The notes beneath the pieces are model-generated. The model was not told the DNA's origin. It saw nothing but the letters and a program-made list of their open reading frames with translations, and made no database searches. Positions 53,130 to 64,000 of a stretch of 64,000 nucleotides of DNA are shown here, one piece after another. How positions within the stretch are numbered: the stretch's first letter is position 1; each line of letters begins with the position of its first letter. Location: the NCBI GenBank assembly GCA_027603065.1, contig JADGJP010000023.1:1-64000 (forward strand), written 5' to 3'. The position numbers and the translations under genes were made by a program. This DNA comes from Geranomyces variabilis (Eukaryota > Chytridiomycota > Chytridiomycetes > Spizellomycetales > Powellomycetaceae).

Positions 53130-54812
53130 ATGAGGGAAGGACAACTCGCAGTGATCGTCTACGAAACCAGCAAGTGGCTCCAGGCCAAGGATAAGCGCGC
53201 ACTGCGGCATGCATCGCGTGCAACTCGTGCAAACACCTACTGGGAACCGGAAGAGCTTGGAAATTGGCTCGCGGCAGCAATCCAAAAGGCCGGAAATGAC
53301 GGGGTTGCTTTCATCGAGCGCTTCATGCACGACCAGCAGGTGGACCCCTCGGTAAGCGCCAACAGGGCCATCCGAGAGGCGAGCAGCTTGGGTTTCGATG
53401 CCGTTGTGGAGCTTCTGTTGCGCGACAAGCGCGTGGACCCATCAGTCAAGGACAACTTTGCGATTTGCGCCGCATCTAGGCGTGGCAACACTGCTGTTGT
53501 TGACCTCTTGTTGCAAGACGAGCGCGTCGACCCATCAGCTTGTGACAACGACGCCATCCGAAATGCAAGCTTTAATGGCCATGCTGCCATTGTAGAGCGT
53601 CTGCTCCGTGATGAGCGTGTCGATCCAACAGCAGAAGACAGTGAGGCTCTTCTATTGGCAAACAGCAACGGCCACACTGCTGTTGTAGAGCTTCTGTTGC
53701 GCGATAAACGTGCCGACCCGTCAGCAAACAATAGCGGGGTTCTCCACTCGGCCAGCAACCTCGGACGCACTGCCATTGTGGAGCTTCTGTTATCCGATAA
53801 GCGCGCCGACCCAACAGTAGTGGACAACAGAATCATTCAATGGGCAAGCGAAGCGGGCCATGCTGCTGTTGTTGACCTCTTGTTGCGAGATGAGCGTGTT
53901 GATCCAACAACTGGGGACAACTACGCCATCCGAAGGGCATGCAGAAATGGCCATACTGCCACTGTGGAGACTCTGCTGCGTGATAGGCGTGCCGACCCGG
54001 CAGCAGACAACAGTGAGGCTATCCGATGTGCTAGCAGCTTCGGCCGCACCGCCGTTGTAGAGCTTCTGTTGCATGATAAGCGTGCGGACCCGTCAGCATT
54101 GGACAACGAAGCCATTAAAACCGCAAGCAAAAAGGGTTATGCTGCCATTGTTGACCTTTTGTTGCGAGATGAGCGTGTCGACCCATCAGCTGCAGACAAC
54201 TACGCTATCATAGAGGCAAGCCGTATGGGTCGGGCTACCGTTGTAGAGCTTCTGTTGCGCGATGAACGTGTCGACCCATCAGCAGACAACAGCATGGCTA
54301 TTGCAATTGCAAGCAATTATGGCCACGCCGCGATTGTGGAGCTTCTGTTGCGCGACAAGCGTGCCGATCCATCAGCAAGCAACTTTGCCATCCAATGGGC
54401 AAGTGAAAACGGCCATGCTGCTGTTGTTGACCTTTTGTTGCAAGATGAGCGGGTCGACCCATCAGCTGCAGGCGAGTACGATACAGACAACTATGCTATC
54501 ATAGAGGCAAGCCGCAACGGTCACGTTACTGTTGTAGAGCTTCTGTTGCGCGATAAACGTGTCGACCCATCAGCGGCCGACAACCAAGCTATTCAATTCG
54601 CAAGCAGGAACGGCCATGCTGCTGTTGTTGACCTCTTGATGCGTGATGAGCGGGTCGACCCATCAGCAGCAGACAACAATGCAATCCGCAGCGCAAGCCG
54701 CCAGGGTCACGATAAAGTCGTAGAGCTTCTGTTGCGCGATAAGCGTGTCGACTCATCAGCAGCAGAAAATTACGCCATCCGAAACCCGAGCATGGAAGGC
54801 TACACTACCTAG
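53130..54812 (+). CDS. F-box and ankyrin-repeat protein, 16 repeats
   Basis: 560 aa from the ATG at 53130 ('MREGQLAVIVYETSKWLQ'); the frame is open upstream to 52980, so an earlier start or exon is possible. The N-terminus 'YETSKWLQAKDKRALRHASR' looks like an F-box. From about residue 70 there are 16 near-identical repeats of 30-31 residues, each with the plan 'VDPSAADNYAI..AS..GH' then 'AAVVDLLLRDER'. These are ankyrin repeats lacking the usual TPLH, replaced by Asp-Asn-x-Ala-Ile. Unit 13 has an insertion ('GEYDT'). Repeats are also nearly identical at DNA level, pointing to recent expansion or gene conversion. The stop is TAG, after which the same frame keeps ankyrin-like sequence ('GMNGHYAVIKLARARS') to about 54966. 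Probable SCF adaptor; target unknown. Confidence 0.85.
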   Translation: MREGQLAVIVYETSKWLQAKDKRALRHASRATRANTYWEPEELGNWLAAAIQKAGNDGVAFIERFMHDQQVDPSVSANRAIREASSLGFDAVVELLLRDKRVDPSVKDNFAICAASRRGNTAVVDLLLQDERVDPSACDNDAIRNASFNGHAAIVERLLRDERVDPTAEDSEALLLANSNGHTAVVELLLRDKRADPSANNSGVLHSASNLGRTAIVELLLSDKRADPTVVDNRIIQWASEAGHAAVVDLLLRDERVDPTTGDNYAIRRACRNGHTATVETLLRDRRADPAADNSEAIRCASSFGRTAVVELLLHDKRADPSALDNEAIKTASKKGYAAIVDLLLRDERVDPSAADNYAIIEASRMGRATVVELLLRDERVDPSADNSMAIAIASNYGHAAIVELLLRDKRADPSASNFAIQWASENGHAAVVDLLLQDERVDPSAAGEYDTDNYAIIEASRNGHVTVVELLLRDKRVDPSAADNQAIQFASRNGHAAVVDLLMRDERVDPSAADNNAIRSASRQGHDKVVELLLRDKRVDSSAAENYAIRNPSMEGYTT

Positions 54813-56113
54813 CCTCTATTACGCAATCTTGCGGGCATGAACGGTCACTACGCGGTGATTAAATTGGCCCGCGCGCGCAGCTACATATCAGTACTGAAAC
54901 GGTCGTGGATGTCTCCCTCACAAGTGGGGTGCTTTCGCAACCTCATTAACAATGCGGAGTTCCACTAGAAGTTCTCGACTCGTGGTGGCCGTTCGTTGTC
55001 GCGCCGATACTTCTCATACACAGACAATGCGATGTGCTACGTGTCCCAAAACGGCCGCGGGACATTCTCGGGTGGTGGAGAGGTTGAGGGAGAAGCTGAG
55101 ATACTATCGAGCTTGGATAAATGACTCACGTCTGGATTTGGGGCCATACATGATGAACCTACGTGTCATCTAACGTATCATCTACCGGACCTCAACTCCG
55201 TGTCTCCATTTCATCCTGCTGCAGTCCTGAGGCGACCAGAAGCATTCCCAAGTTCGTGCATATCGACGCCGCACCTTCTCAACGCCTCTGAATGTCGGCG
55301 CCGTTCTAAACAAAAGTGTATGCAAAAAAAAAGGTAAAGTCTGATTCAAACTCATCTGATACGTAAGCACTGCAACGAAATCAGCAAATCCGACGGAACC
55401 ACAAAAGCATCTATAGTTTCATTCTTTCCAGCGTTTACTTGAGCTGGCGAGGGCGGGTCATGGTCTTGCGAAGCCTGGGGTCTATGTGCGGCTTATTGAA
55501 CGCGGACCCGTCACAGTTTTGGCACAGTTCTGGCACTTGTGGTACTGGCTTGCAGGCGCGAGAGGGTAATCAACGACATCTGCATCCTTATCGGCGAGCC
55601 CACCGCATCAAGATCCTCTCAAACATCTCGGCCGGGCGATCGCAGTCCTGGCCAAAAAATCGCGCAGCAGCCCGCAACGATGACGCCAAACGCCATCTCG
55701 GCTTCGGAAATCGTCGCGCTGGCTAACGCACAAGGATAGTACCCGACGCGCTATTACATGTTGCGGTCGCGGTCGAGAGCCGAGACGTGAACTTCGGCGC
55801 CGTTGCGCTTGGTGCCGAGGATGCGCGCCGCGATGCGGAGCACGTGCTGCAGGTTGCGGCGGTCGTTTGCGGAGCGAGCGATCTGGTTTCCTGATTCAGC
55901 CGCAGTCTTTCGTCGGAAAATGCTGTGCGTTGCTTCGGGGCTCTTTTCCTTCTGGTTTCGCAGTCGAGACGAGAGTTCTCGAGAGTACCTGCTGATCTTG
56001 CCTTTACGGCGCACTGCCTATGCTATATAGTTGTATTTGTGGCGTGTCAGAAAGCTGATGATTACGCGCTGTTCAAGGAGGATTCTGTCCCCATCACCCC
56101 CGGTCCTTTAGCA
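54813..56113. other. Intergenic, remnants only
   Basis: 1.3 kb. The first 150 nt continue the ankyrin frame after its TAG. Short protein-like bits appear at about 55555-55739 (plus, 'ICILIGEPTASRSSQ') and 55754-55900 (minus, 'NLQHVLRIAARILGTKRNGA'), converging on each other; neither has a supported start. They may be ends of lost genes. A TATA-like 'gctatatag' at about 56022-56030 lies 85-90 nt before the ATG of the next gene and is probably its promoter. Confidence 0.35.
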
Positions 56114-57750
56114 ATGCGCCCAATCCATATACACTCATGGCTGCTGCTGCTTGCTGCCATCTGCGCTCTCGCTCGTACGCTCGCTGTGCCGTGACTCTGG
56201 TCCCCAAGCGGTTTAGAAAACAACTCACTCCTTTGCCCCCCGCCCCCTCTTTCGCGCCCACTTGCAGTGCTCGGACGCGTCGCCGACGCCGGCCGAACAA
56301 AGCGCGCCCCTCTGTTGTCCACAGAGTTCGCCAGCTCTGCCAGCGCGAGCTCTCAGCCAGCTATCCTGTCTCGTTCCGCCGCAGGCCAGGTTCTTCAAGC
56401 ATCTCAATCCCCTGGTTATGGTCCCCAGCCCGCTGCTGCTGCCGGTGCCGGCCAGCCAAAGACAGCGACTTTCTCAGCGCCAGGTGCACCAGTGGAAAAC
56501 TTTTCAGATCCTGTGCCCGTTAGTTCGAATGATCTGGGTCTTCATATGGACATGATGGAGCAGTTATCGCCGTCGACAGACCCGCCCGAAGGCTCTGAGC
56601 TGAGTGTGCCTACGCCGCGTCCGCTCGAACCACCCGCTCAGCATCAGCGCCGCTTCGCCCGACATGACATCGAGAGCATACCAGCGGAGACAGGGAGCGC
56701 TAACCTCCCTGCGATGCGGCTCCTGCAAGCGCGTGACACGCCGGATCTGCTCACTGGCGGGCCATACGTATGCTCCAGGGGGGCCACGACGGGAACTTAC
56801 CTGGTTGTATGGTCTCCGTCGAGAAATTACACATATTCGGACGACATCTTTGCTCCATGTGGTGCTTTGGGCCTGAACGTGGCTTCAGTAACCACTGCAA
56901 ACGTGGCTGAGGTATGCAACATGGTAACAAGTTTTCTTAACTCAAATAACGGGTTGGGCTCACCCCCCCCCCCTAGCTCACCGCCGTGGCCAGAAGCTGT
57001 GGAGCAAAGACCGCAGCCTGGGTGACGACCATATTTTATGATCAGCGCATCTTAGGAACATCCGGAACGGGAACGTCCGGCTCCCTGAATTTCAATTACT
57101 GGGGCGCCGGTCCCTGGCCAGTCCTTTGCGCGTTGCCCGTGGCGAATCAGTGTTCGTCGTCTTCTCGGTTAGTACTGAGTGTGGCTGTGTGTGCGTGTCT
57201 GGACAAGCAAAGTCTCATTTCCTGCCGTCACAGATCTCCAGCAGTCATCAGCTTTGACGGCCTGAATCTCACGTCCAGCGCACTTACGGGTGTCAAGCAA
57301 TTGCCTGCAATGGGCGCAGCGCTTCAGAGCCTAGGTATTTCCGTCAATGCCCTTACGAGCAACGGCACCCGCGTTGGCGATAGCGTCGTTGTCGACACCA
57401 CCACCGTCCCGGCTCTGTGGCGGCAAGCGGGAACCGGGCGGCAAGGTCTCGCGAACGCGGTGATATCCCCCAACGCGTTTCTAGCGCTGTTTGGGTCGTA
57501 CGTTAAGTCGACAAAAGGCGCCTTCGATCTCAACTGGATGTTTGTGACGGGCATGTATAACGCAAATGACCACCTGACTTTGTCTGATATAGCGATCAAC
57601 GGTGATGGTTCACTTCGCTCGACGAACAGGACCATCGACTTTGCGGTGCCGGCAAACGTGACGACCTTGCTTAGGGTAGGCTGGGCCGGCGTGCAGGCCG
57701 CTTTGTTTCCCGAATACGTTGGTGTCGACCACATTATTGGCTGCTTTTAA
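56114..57750 (+). CDS. Secreted protein of unknown family, 470 aa
   Basis: Four exons; introns 56175-56267,56912-56976 and 57168-57233 leave 1413 nt. It begins 'MRPIHIHSWLLLLAAICAL' and continues 'ALLGRVADAG', a textbook signal peptide. Residues about 30-150 are Ala/Pro/Ser-rich and probably disordered or glycosylated. The second part has paired Cys ('GGPYVCSRGATTGTY', 'DIFAPCGALGLNV', 'VLCALPVANQC') and strand-like segments such as 'VISFDGLNLTSSALTGV', with N-glycosylation sites (NGT, NRT, NVT). I do not recognise the family; carbohydrate binding or an adhesin-like role is possible but unsupported. A TATA-like box lies 85 nt upstream. It converges with the EEP gene on the other strand, 97 nt between ends. 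Confidence 0.7.
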
Positions 57751-57847
57751 ACGCAAGCTTTTGACAAGCTCTGCGGACAATAACAGAGCTCCCAAGCCAC
57801 CTGGGGAGGTGGGAAAACCAACAGGAACCTGACGTCGTTTAATATGA

Positions 57848-60800
57848 TTACTGAGGATAACTTAGATTTGGTGAGGTACAGATCCCAAGCAAGGCGATAG
57901 CCGAGGGGCTTTCAAGTGCGAAAGGTTGCGAAGTAAAGCGTACGAGCTTATGGAGCACGGGTTTTGATGATTTTTTTAAAGAGTATTTCTGAGGGCTGTA
58001 CCACATGTGGAGTATGCCTCGCCCCACTTTTCGACAGCGACGAGGAGCGGAATGCGTATATAGTCTCTCTCCCGTCACACAAGCGGAACGTGCGCAGTCA
58101 CAGCACGGTGATCCGACAGTCGGTCCAGCAGCCCCTGGGGACGAGCGTTGTGAGGCACATTGCGTAACCCGGGCCATAAACCTTCGCTCACAACTCACCG
58201 GTGAAAAGTCAATGTTTTCGGTGCATCCCGACCCCTCATACGGTCCGGCATAGTCGTGCAGCTCGCGGGTCTCGCAGTCATCTTCGACACTGTTGAAAGC
58301 GTCGACTCCCACCATCCATTGGTCCACCCTGGCTCGCACCACCGTGACTTTAGGTGGAACGGGGATTGCTGTGGTTGGCGTAAGGTAGCCGCAGTAAAAC
58401 GCAAAGTCCTTGACTTCGAGATTAGAATGCGGCGCAAAGTCACTCAGAAAAGCTTCGTCCTGCTTACCAAGTAGCTGACTTGGCTGGTCACCCATGGCAG
58501 ACGCGATGACCCCGGTTCCGCTTTGCATTCGTTGTTGGGAAATGCGGAATCTTTCCGTTCGTCGTCCCATCCTGGAAGAATGAGGCGGACTTGCTTGCAC
58601 CTGAGGTATAATGCGCTATCCCTGGAACCCCGCACGATTAGTATGTTGAATGTTGTGGGTTGTTGAGTGCCAACATACACGTTGTTCGCCATAGTCAAGC
58701 GCTCCTGAATTCTGTCGCCCGTGTCGTTCCTTAAAAGTCTTTGCTAAAATTACGAGAGGTTGAGACAGGAGCTCGCATGGCGTTCATGGTGCTGGGGTTT
58801 TGTACCTGATCGTCCAAGGGATTCCAGTCACCTGCAACGGGAGATATTTTAGTACACGAAAGAAGCGGATCTCGCGGCTGAATCGCTCGCTGACCAGCTA
58901 TGATCAGAGGAAAGCCTTTGCAGGCAGTATTCATCTCTCTGCCCGTCCCGTCGATCGTCACAGGAAAGATTTTGTTGCACCCTGCGGTAATATCCACTCG
59001 AGTGGATTCGTGGACCAAAGCGTCCTCGCTGTTCACGAGCCTCGTTACGCCTATTGTGGCGCTGTCATGCACCGAGCCCACCCAAACGCCGCGGTTGCTT
59101 TTTGGTTGAACCAGCAGACTAGCCACAGGTACACTATGAATGAGTCGCTCCTTTGCAAACGCAACAGGCTATTGTAAAACGCAAATGAGGCTGTGCTTCT
59201 GCTCACCATATTCTGAGGTCAGGAAGACGGGCTCCGCCGTTTCTGAGGATTTTATTGAAGCAATACTTCTTGGTGAAAGTCGAAAACACTCCGTTCGCCC
59301 GAGGCGATAGGTCCTGCGACTTTATGGCAAAGCGGTAAGTGGAAGCACCCTTCAATGATACATTTCTTTTGAGCAGAACTGGAAGTCGCAGCTCCGGTCA
59401 CGTACCAGCTTCTGCTTGTGGATACTGGGCTCCTTTCCGTCATCTAAATTCGCCGTTTCATCATTGATTTCAATTTGATTCGGGTCCGTCGAGTCCTCGA
59501 TTGTATCGCTGGGAATAGGTTCACCCGAGTCGCCCACGTAACTTGTTGCGGCTGCGGCGTTGAGTTTCTGGCGGTCACTCGCCGTGACAGAAACTTCTTG
59601 AAGAGCCACAACATCGAACTTCTCGAGATAGTTTCTGAGAATGGCATCCCGTTCTCGGGGAAGCTGTGCTTTCACGTTGAGGGGAGGCTGTGCTTCCACG
59701 TTGAACGGATTGTCGTCGTCCCACTTGAACCATCTTAAATTGAACGACACAAGTGTCAAGTCGAAGTAAACAAGCTGACCATTGTATTCAAAGAGGGGAA
59801 GACTGAGACGGAAAGCGATGGGGTGATGGTCCGAAAATTCCACTCTGAATTTGTCGTATCAGTCAGTGGCTTGAACATTAAACACCGGTGGCAAATTGTG
59901 GTGAATACGTACGACATGGTTCTGTGCTGCTTTTTAAAGCAGAATTTGTTCGATGACGGTGTAGGAGTGGCAACGGTTAAGGAGGCCGATGACGGTGTGG
60001 GAGTGGTAACGGTTAAGGAGTCAGATCGCTCGGATCTTCTGAGGTTAAGGGAGGCAATAGATTTCGAGAAAGGTGACCAGATGAAGTCGTATTTCTAAGT
60101 GATCATTTAGTACTCGTCTGCACTGTGAAACACAGAGTACCGGGCGTTTTACCTTGGGCTGAAATGACATTTTGGTTGGACGGTCGATTGTAGGGAACTC
60201 TCGAAACGCTCCCGTCACTATGCCTTTGCCTATCCAGCCCGCCCAGTAGCCTTGGCCGTAGCTAACAGGCTGGTGAAGTGGTCAGTAGAAATATTAAAGA
60301 CCGAAGGAGAGTTTGCCAACACCACTTACATAAGGCTCTTCTTGATTGAAATCGCCAACAACGATGATTGGGACGCCATGCTTTATGCGGAGGTTCTCAA
60401 GAACGTAGATAAGTCGTGTTTGCTCAACTTTTTGTTGAATTTTCGAAGCGCTGGCTTTCCAGTGAACAGGAACAATAGCGAATGCTTTTTTTTTGTCGCC
60501 CGCCTTTGTCCTAAATCTGGAAAAATGTGGGTATGTGAGAAACTCCTAAATGAAACCCAGTGGTAGAGCATGTAGTTACACGGTAGCCTCTGGTGCTTTT
60601 TGGATGAAAGATGGCATGTTTGCTAGCTTGTTGACTGCGTTTTGCTCTATCAAATTGAGAGCCCTCGCAATGCGGTCCTCCAACACAGAGTCTAGAGTCA
60701 CAAGTGGGGTGTCCACCTCGTACAACGCATTTGCGCGCGTGCCCAGACTCATCGTGAACGGATAAGGACGAGGAACGACCGTAACATCCTGCCTAGGTAA

Positions 60801-61270
60801 TGAGTATATCCGCCTCGTAAAATCTTCGCTGCCATCTTTACCGTGAGCGCTGAGTTCACTGTTTGCGATGACTCGACGTATACGGCGATATCAAACATTG
60901 CCGCTAAGAAAGACTTCGAGCTTAATAGCGCTTCAGCCCAACATCGAATGTTTGCAGGGCGGTCTCACCGAATTTATTCAAATATGTTCTCTTCCACGGG
61001 TCAGCATTTTCGGAGTCCTTGGCCACGTTCCATACCATAACGTTGATTGTAGGCGGGGGCGGATCAACATCCATTGGGTCGTTCTTATCAGTCCTTTTGG
61101 CCAAGCCGCCGGAAGGCACTTTTCCATCCAAATATCTCCCCGTTGACCCGCTGGCTCAATTCAGAAAAGTCAATATATCTTAATCGTCTTTCCATGCGCA
61201 AACGCTTATTACCAGATGAAGCAAGCATCGAGGACAAGTTTGCTCACAAGGTCCATAGTGGTATCGCCAG
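57848..61270 (-). CDS. Tandem EEP (DNase I-like) domain protein
   Basis: Multi-exon minus-strand gene with two endonuclease/exonuclease/phosphatase domains in a row. Domain 1 has every motif: 'INVMVWNVAKDSE' (Asn, ~61040), 'AVYVESSQTV' (Glu, ~60870), 'VPVHWKASA' (His, ~60465), 'PIIVVGDFN' (Asp/Asn, ~60350) and 'EFSDHHP' (His, ~59830). Thirty-odd residues later, in the same exon and frame, domain 2 starts: 'VSFNLRWFKWDDD' (~59740), 'DVVALQEVSV' (~59595), then across introns 'VWVGSVHDSA' and 'LIIAGDWNPLDDQ' (~58830); its last His motif is not clear. EEP enzymes cut nucleic acids or phospholipids with Mg2+. The exact 5' end is unresolved: the preceding exons of the 61300-63870 gene could splice in, making one secreted protein. 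Introns near 61170 and 59300 are uncertain. Confidence 0.65.
59952..60023 (+). repeat. 36-bp tandem duplication inside the EEP gene
   Basis: Two adjacent 36-bp copies starting 'gatgacggtgt' with few differences. In the coding direction they add a repeated Thr/Pro/Ser-rich 'LTVTTPTPSSAS' segment to a loop of EEP domain 1, shortly before its 'SDHHP' motif. Confidence 0.85.
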
Positions 61271-61299
61271 GTTTTTGAAATGAAAAGAACAATAGAATC

Positions 61300-63870
61300 T
61301 GTCACAGGGAAGTACATATTTGATAAGTGCGCGCAGGAAGCGAGGTGCTGTTGTCCGCTCGACTTACCTGTCCAAGCACAGGACGATTCAGAATAAGGTT
61401 CAGATCGTAGAAGTCGAATCCACTGCTGGAGGGAGCAGGTGTACAGTTGAACGAGACAACCTGGTTCATGACATCTGGCGACGCCAAAGTGATTGCATCC
61501 CGCACGCTGAGAAGAAGCGGCGACGTGATTGCCTCGAGCCGAGGAGCGTAGAGCTCCGGCCGGCGAAGGGTTGTGCTCAGAAAATGCCCCTGAGGCACCC
61601 GGAGCGTGAACGCAAGGACTGTCTGCGCAGCACAAGCAGTCCCGTAGAAAATTGGTCCGGGATTATACTTGGCAGGGCTTCCTAACCAATAGCCTGAGAC
61701 AATTTCGGTTGAACTTAGGCTGATGGACGTTCCCGACTGATCAACAGACGTTCTGCTCTTGTCGGTTTCAGCGTTTTCAATTAAAGCAGATCCCACACTG
61801 GTATACGATGCCGTCATCCCAGTGCCGTAGACCCCCAAGTCGATTTGGACGTCTGAAACCGGTCTCCACGTGATGTCATTGAAGCGAGGTTGGGGCAGTT
61901 TCTGCCATGGGCGTCAGTCTACTGTCGTAACAGAGCCACTCCATTTCTGACCTACCAAAGCATTTCCGGATGTTTGCCCATCTACAGGAAGAATATTTGC
62001 TTCCTGAGCTCGATGAAGTGAGTCTTAAAAGGATCCTTAACGTGGATGACTAGGTGAACTTAGTTGTAAGACTCACGGGAACGCCGTTAGACCTGCGTTG
62101 CAGTATATTGGATTGCGCTGGGTAACAGATCATTTCTTTGTTTTGGCTGTCAATGAGTGATATCGTGAACGGCGTAACACGGTCTCGTCCTCCTCCGCAA
62201 CCTCGTATTGAAGACTTGATCAAAAAGGATGCCACGGCGTCCCGCGTCAATCTGCATTGGTCGACGCTCGGGTTGCTAGACTTTTCCACATTAATCTGGA
62301 CTTGAGAAACAGCGGCATTGTACATGAACAGAGCCTGCAGGGAGAGAAAGTTAATGATTTTCCCGTCATAATAAAGAGGGCGCTACGCCGTTACCTCGAC
62401 CACTCTGTCAAGGTGTGAGCCCATGAGAATCTTGGATGCAGCGTCCATCCACAAAAATGCTTTGCCTGAATTCACAATTCTACCATTAGAACAGGCGCCT
62501 GCAGTGACAGCGCTCCAACGTCTGTTCCTGACCTCGAATACTCATTGCATGAACCAACTCGATATCAGAGAGCAATGTATTTGGGTTCCTTGTAGAATCA
62601 AATAAAGTGGTGGTAACGTTCTGATGGAAGCGAGAATAAGTGTCCAGTCTGAGCACCGCAATTTAAGCGGTTGTTACCTCTCCAAGAACGAACTCCGTGT
62701 ATATCATAGGCGAGAGAATTTTGTATAAGGGCTGAGCGTTGACACAATTAACGGCCGCTGCTGTGCCATTCCGTGTGTTGCACGCTTTGCCGACCGACCA
62801 GGAGTTTGCTGTAGCATTTGTGGGAGTCAGCGATCCTGAGTAAAAGTTCGCATTGCTACCGATCGCAAGAGCGGTTGGAAGGCCTGCCAGGAAACGAGGG
62901 CATTTCTTTTTCCGCATTCGTTTTGCTAAGGGAGGGAGGGGGGAGGGATCTTAGTTCATGTCCATGAAAGAAAGAGACATAGTTCATTAAGCACCGCTCC
63001 GCGAAGTTCCGCAGGTTTGGAGGCAATCAAGGAAGCGTGATTGCGTCTTGGTAAAAACTGACTTCTGTACGGACTGTGATTCGTGCGGATTAGTGCTCTT
63101 CCCTAACGATTCAGCATTTAAAAATGAGATGACTATACCGTCATATAGGCATTGAGCTGCATCCAAGCCACGTCAATGAGGGCTTTGCGCGCTTGCTTCG
63201 AATCTTTGCAAAAGCTGCTAGTGTCCTGGACTGAAGGCACGGGGGTGTCGAAGTCGGTGCCGTCTGCCGAAGGCTCAGAATTCTGCTTTTATGCGTAATG
63301 TTTTGCTTGGACTGACACTCACCATCATTCCCGGCGAAGCCTTGCGGACCGGACGTTTTGCAATCTTTCGAAACTGCAAAGGCGTCATTAATCATCACTG
63401 CAGAGATTTCCTGCGACAATTTTGCTTTCCGCACTTCTCACTGGCGAGCCGAAAAACACCCAAGACTCGTGAATGGATTTCTGCGGTGTGGACACCGAGA
63501 GTGTGCCATTCAACAAAGGCAGTTCGGTGTCCGAAGCAAAGGAGCACAAGAAATCGCCGACTTTGGAATCGTACTGCCCTCGAAAGACAATGCTCGAGAG
63601 CTTGACAACATTGGTTTTCGATCCTGCCGGCACAGTAGATGTCACGGAGCAATTAAGATCGTCGGCTTGCCCATAGGCAGCTCCAGTCACATTGAATGAA
63701 TAGATAAACAAATTTGCTTTGATGCCACGGTTGAAAAACAAGTCGCCTGCCAGAAAAAAGTTAGCAAACCACAAACGAGGACCTGTCACCAGTGTTATCT
63801 TACCGATGCTAGCCCTGACAGGAATGAGCAAGCATCCTGCGAGGACGCAGATGACATGTGACGTGTACAT
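61300..63870 (-). CDS. Secreted multi-exon protein of unknown family
   Basis: Starts at the ATG at 63870 with 'MYTSHVICVLAGCLLIPVRA', a signal peptide, then splices into 'GDLFFNRGIKANLFIYSFNV'. Further exons with good borders follow: 'ISKDCKTSGPQGFAGND', 'DGTDFDTPVPSVQDTSSF', 'CSNGRIVNSGKAFLWMDAAS', 'SQVQINVEKSSNPSVDQC' and 'VQIDLGVYGTGMTASYTSV', ending at 'DLNLILNRPVLGQ' before a donor near 61365, with a short exon 'LLFFSFQKPGDTTMDLVSK' after it. At least eight exons, rich in Ser, Thr, Asn and paired Cys, with N-glycosylation sites. The family is not recognised. No stop is seen before the EEP region, so this may be the N-terminal, extracellular half of the EEP protein. Some exon borders are guesses. 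Confidence 0.5.
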
Positions 63871-64000
63871 GTTCTCACGTTGCGGGGACTGCAAAGGACT
63901 ATCTGGACGGTTTGGATGTACTGTCACGGTACGCGCCAGTCGGGGCGCCTCGCGCTTACGTAACCGAACTTGAACGCGTTAATCCCGGTGCCCTCGGCGA

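Noticed and set aside
53340-54780. CRISPR-like regular repeats
   Set aside because: The periodicity of about 93 bp is the ankyrin coding repeat; there are no unique spacers and the genome is eukaryotic.
1-64000. Transposons, LTR elements or viral relics
   Set aside because: No reverse transcriptase, integrase, transposase, capsid or long terminal repeat motif was seen in any frame; absence is by eye only.

Overview
The window looks like nuclear DNA of a fungus. Genes have short GT-AG introns (mostly 55-100 nt, often with TATA-like boxes 30-150 nt before the ATG). The families seen (full-length ABCB pump, DUF2306 membrane protein, fungal-type class I terpene cyclase, GIT1-like MFS permease, large F-box/ankyrin sets) are fungal. 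A receptor with an extracellular Cache-like part and a HAMP-like tail, plus a Crinkler-type nuclease protein, point to a zoosporic early-diverging lineage (chytrid or relative). That last placement is inference.

Left flank (1-5.6 kb): a decayed ankyrin gene, a PD-(D/E)XK/Crinkler-type protein behind a tandem-repeat leader, a 707-aa F-box protein, and a fossil 3' end of a copper P1B-ATPase.

Core (5.85-32.5 kb): a run of genes that together look like a terpenoid biosynthetic gene cluster. In order: ABCB exporter (-), SDR (-), HSD10-like SDR (-), acyltransferase-3 (+), SREBP-type bHLH regulator with polyQ (-), Dabb-domain protein (+), class I terpene synthase (-), cytochrome P450 (+), BBE-type FAD oxidase (+), MFS permease (-), DUF2306 membrane protein (-), aldo/keto reductase (-). 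Exon models for most of these were worked out by hand and give lengths divisible by three: ABC 1329 aa, SDRs 277 and 277, acyltransferase 499, Dabb 96, P450 541, MFS 549, AKR 322. Likely logic: cyclise a prenyl diphosphate, oxidise (P450, BBE, SDRs, AKR), acylate, export (ABC, MFS), with the bHLH protein as candidate regulator. The terpene synthase and P450 share a divergent promoter, as do SDR/acyltransferase and bHLH/Dabb.

Middle (33-35.2 kb): a Cache/HAMP-like membrane receptor with no catalytic output domain.

Right flank (35.2-56 kb): an accessory region full of F-box-like and ankyrin genes, several frame-broken, one GNAT acetyltransferase, one gene of unknown family, and short dispersed repeats. 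One 42-bp element occurs three times. A 16-unit ankyrin gene at 53-54.8 kb has very uniform repeats.

Right end (56-64 kb): a locus of secreted proteins. One is a 470-aa protein of unknown family. Convergent to it is a large multi-exon secreted protein followed by two tandem endonuclease/exonuclease/phosphatase (EEP) domains read in one frame, possibly all one gene.

A 94-nt N gap at 20.38-20.47 kb is flanked by identical 65-bp sequences and looks like an assembly artefact. No tRNA, rRNA, CRISPR array, or recognisable transposon or retroelement was found.
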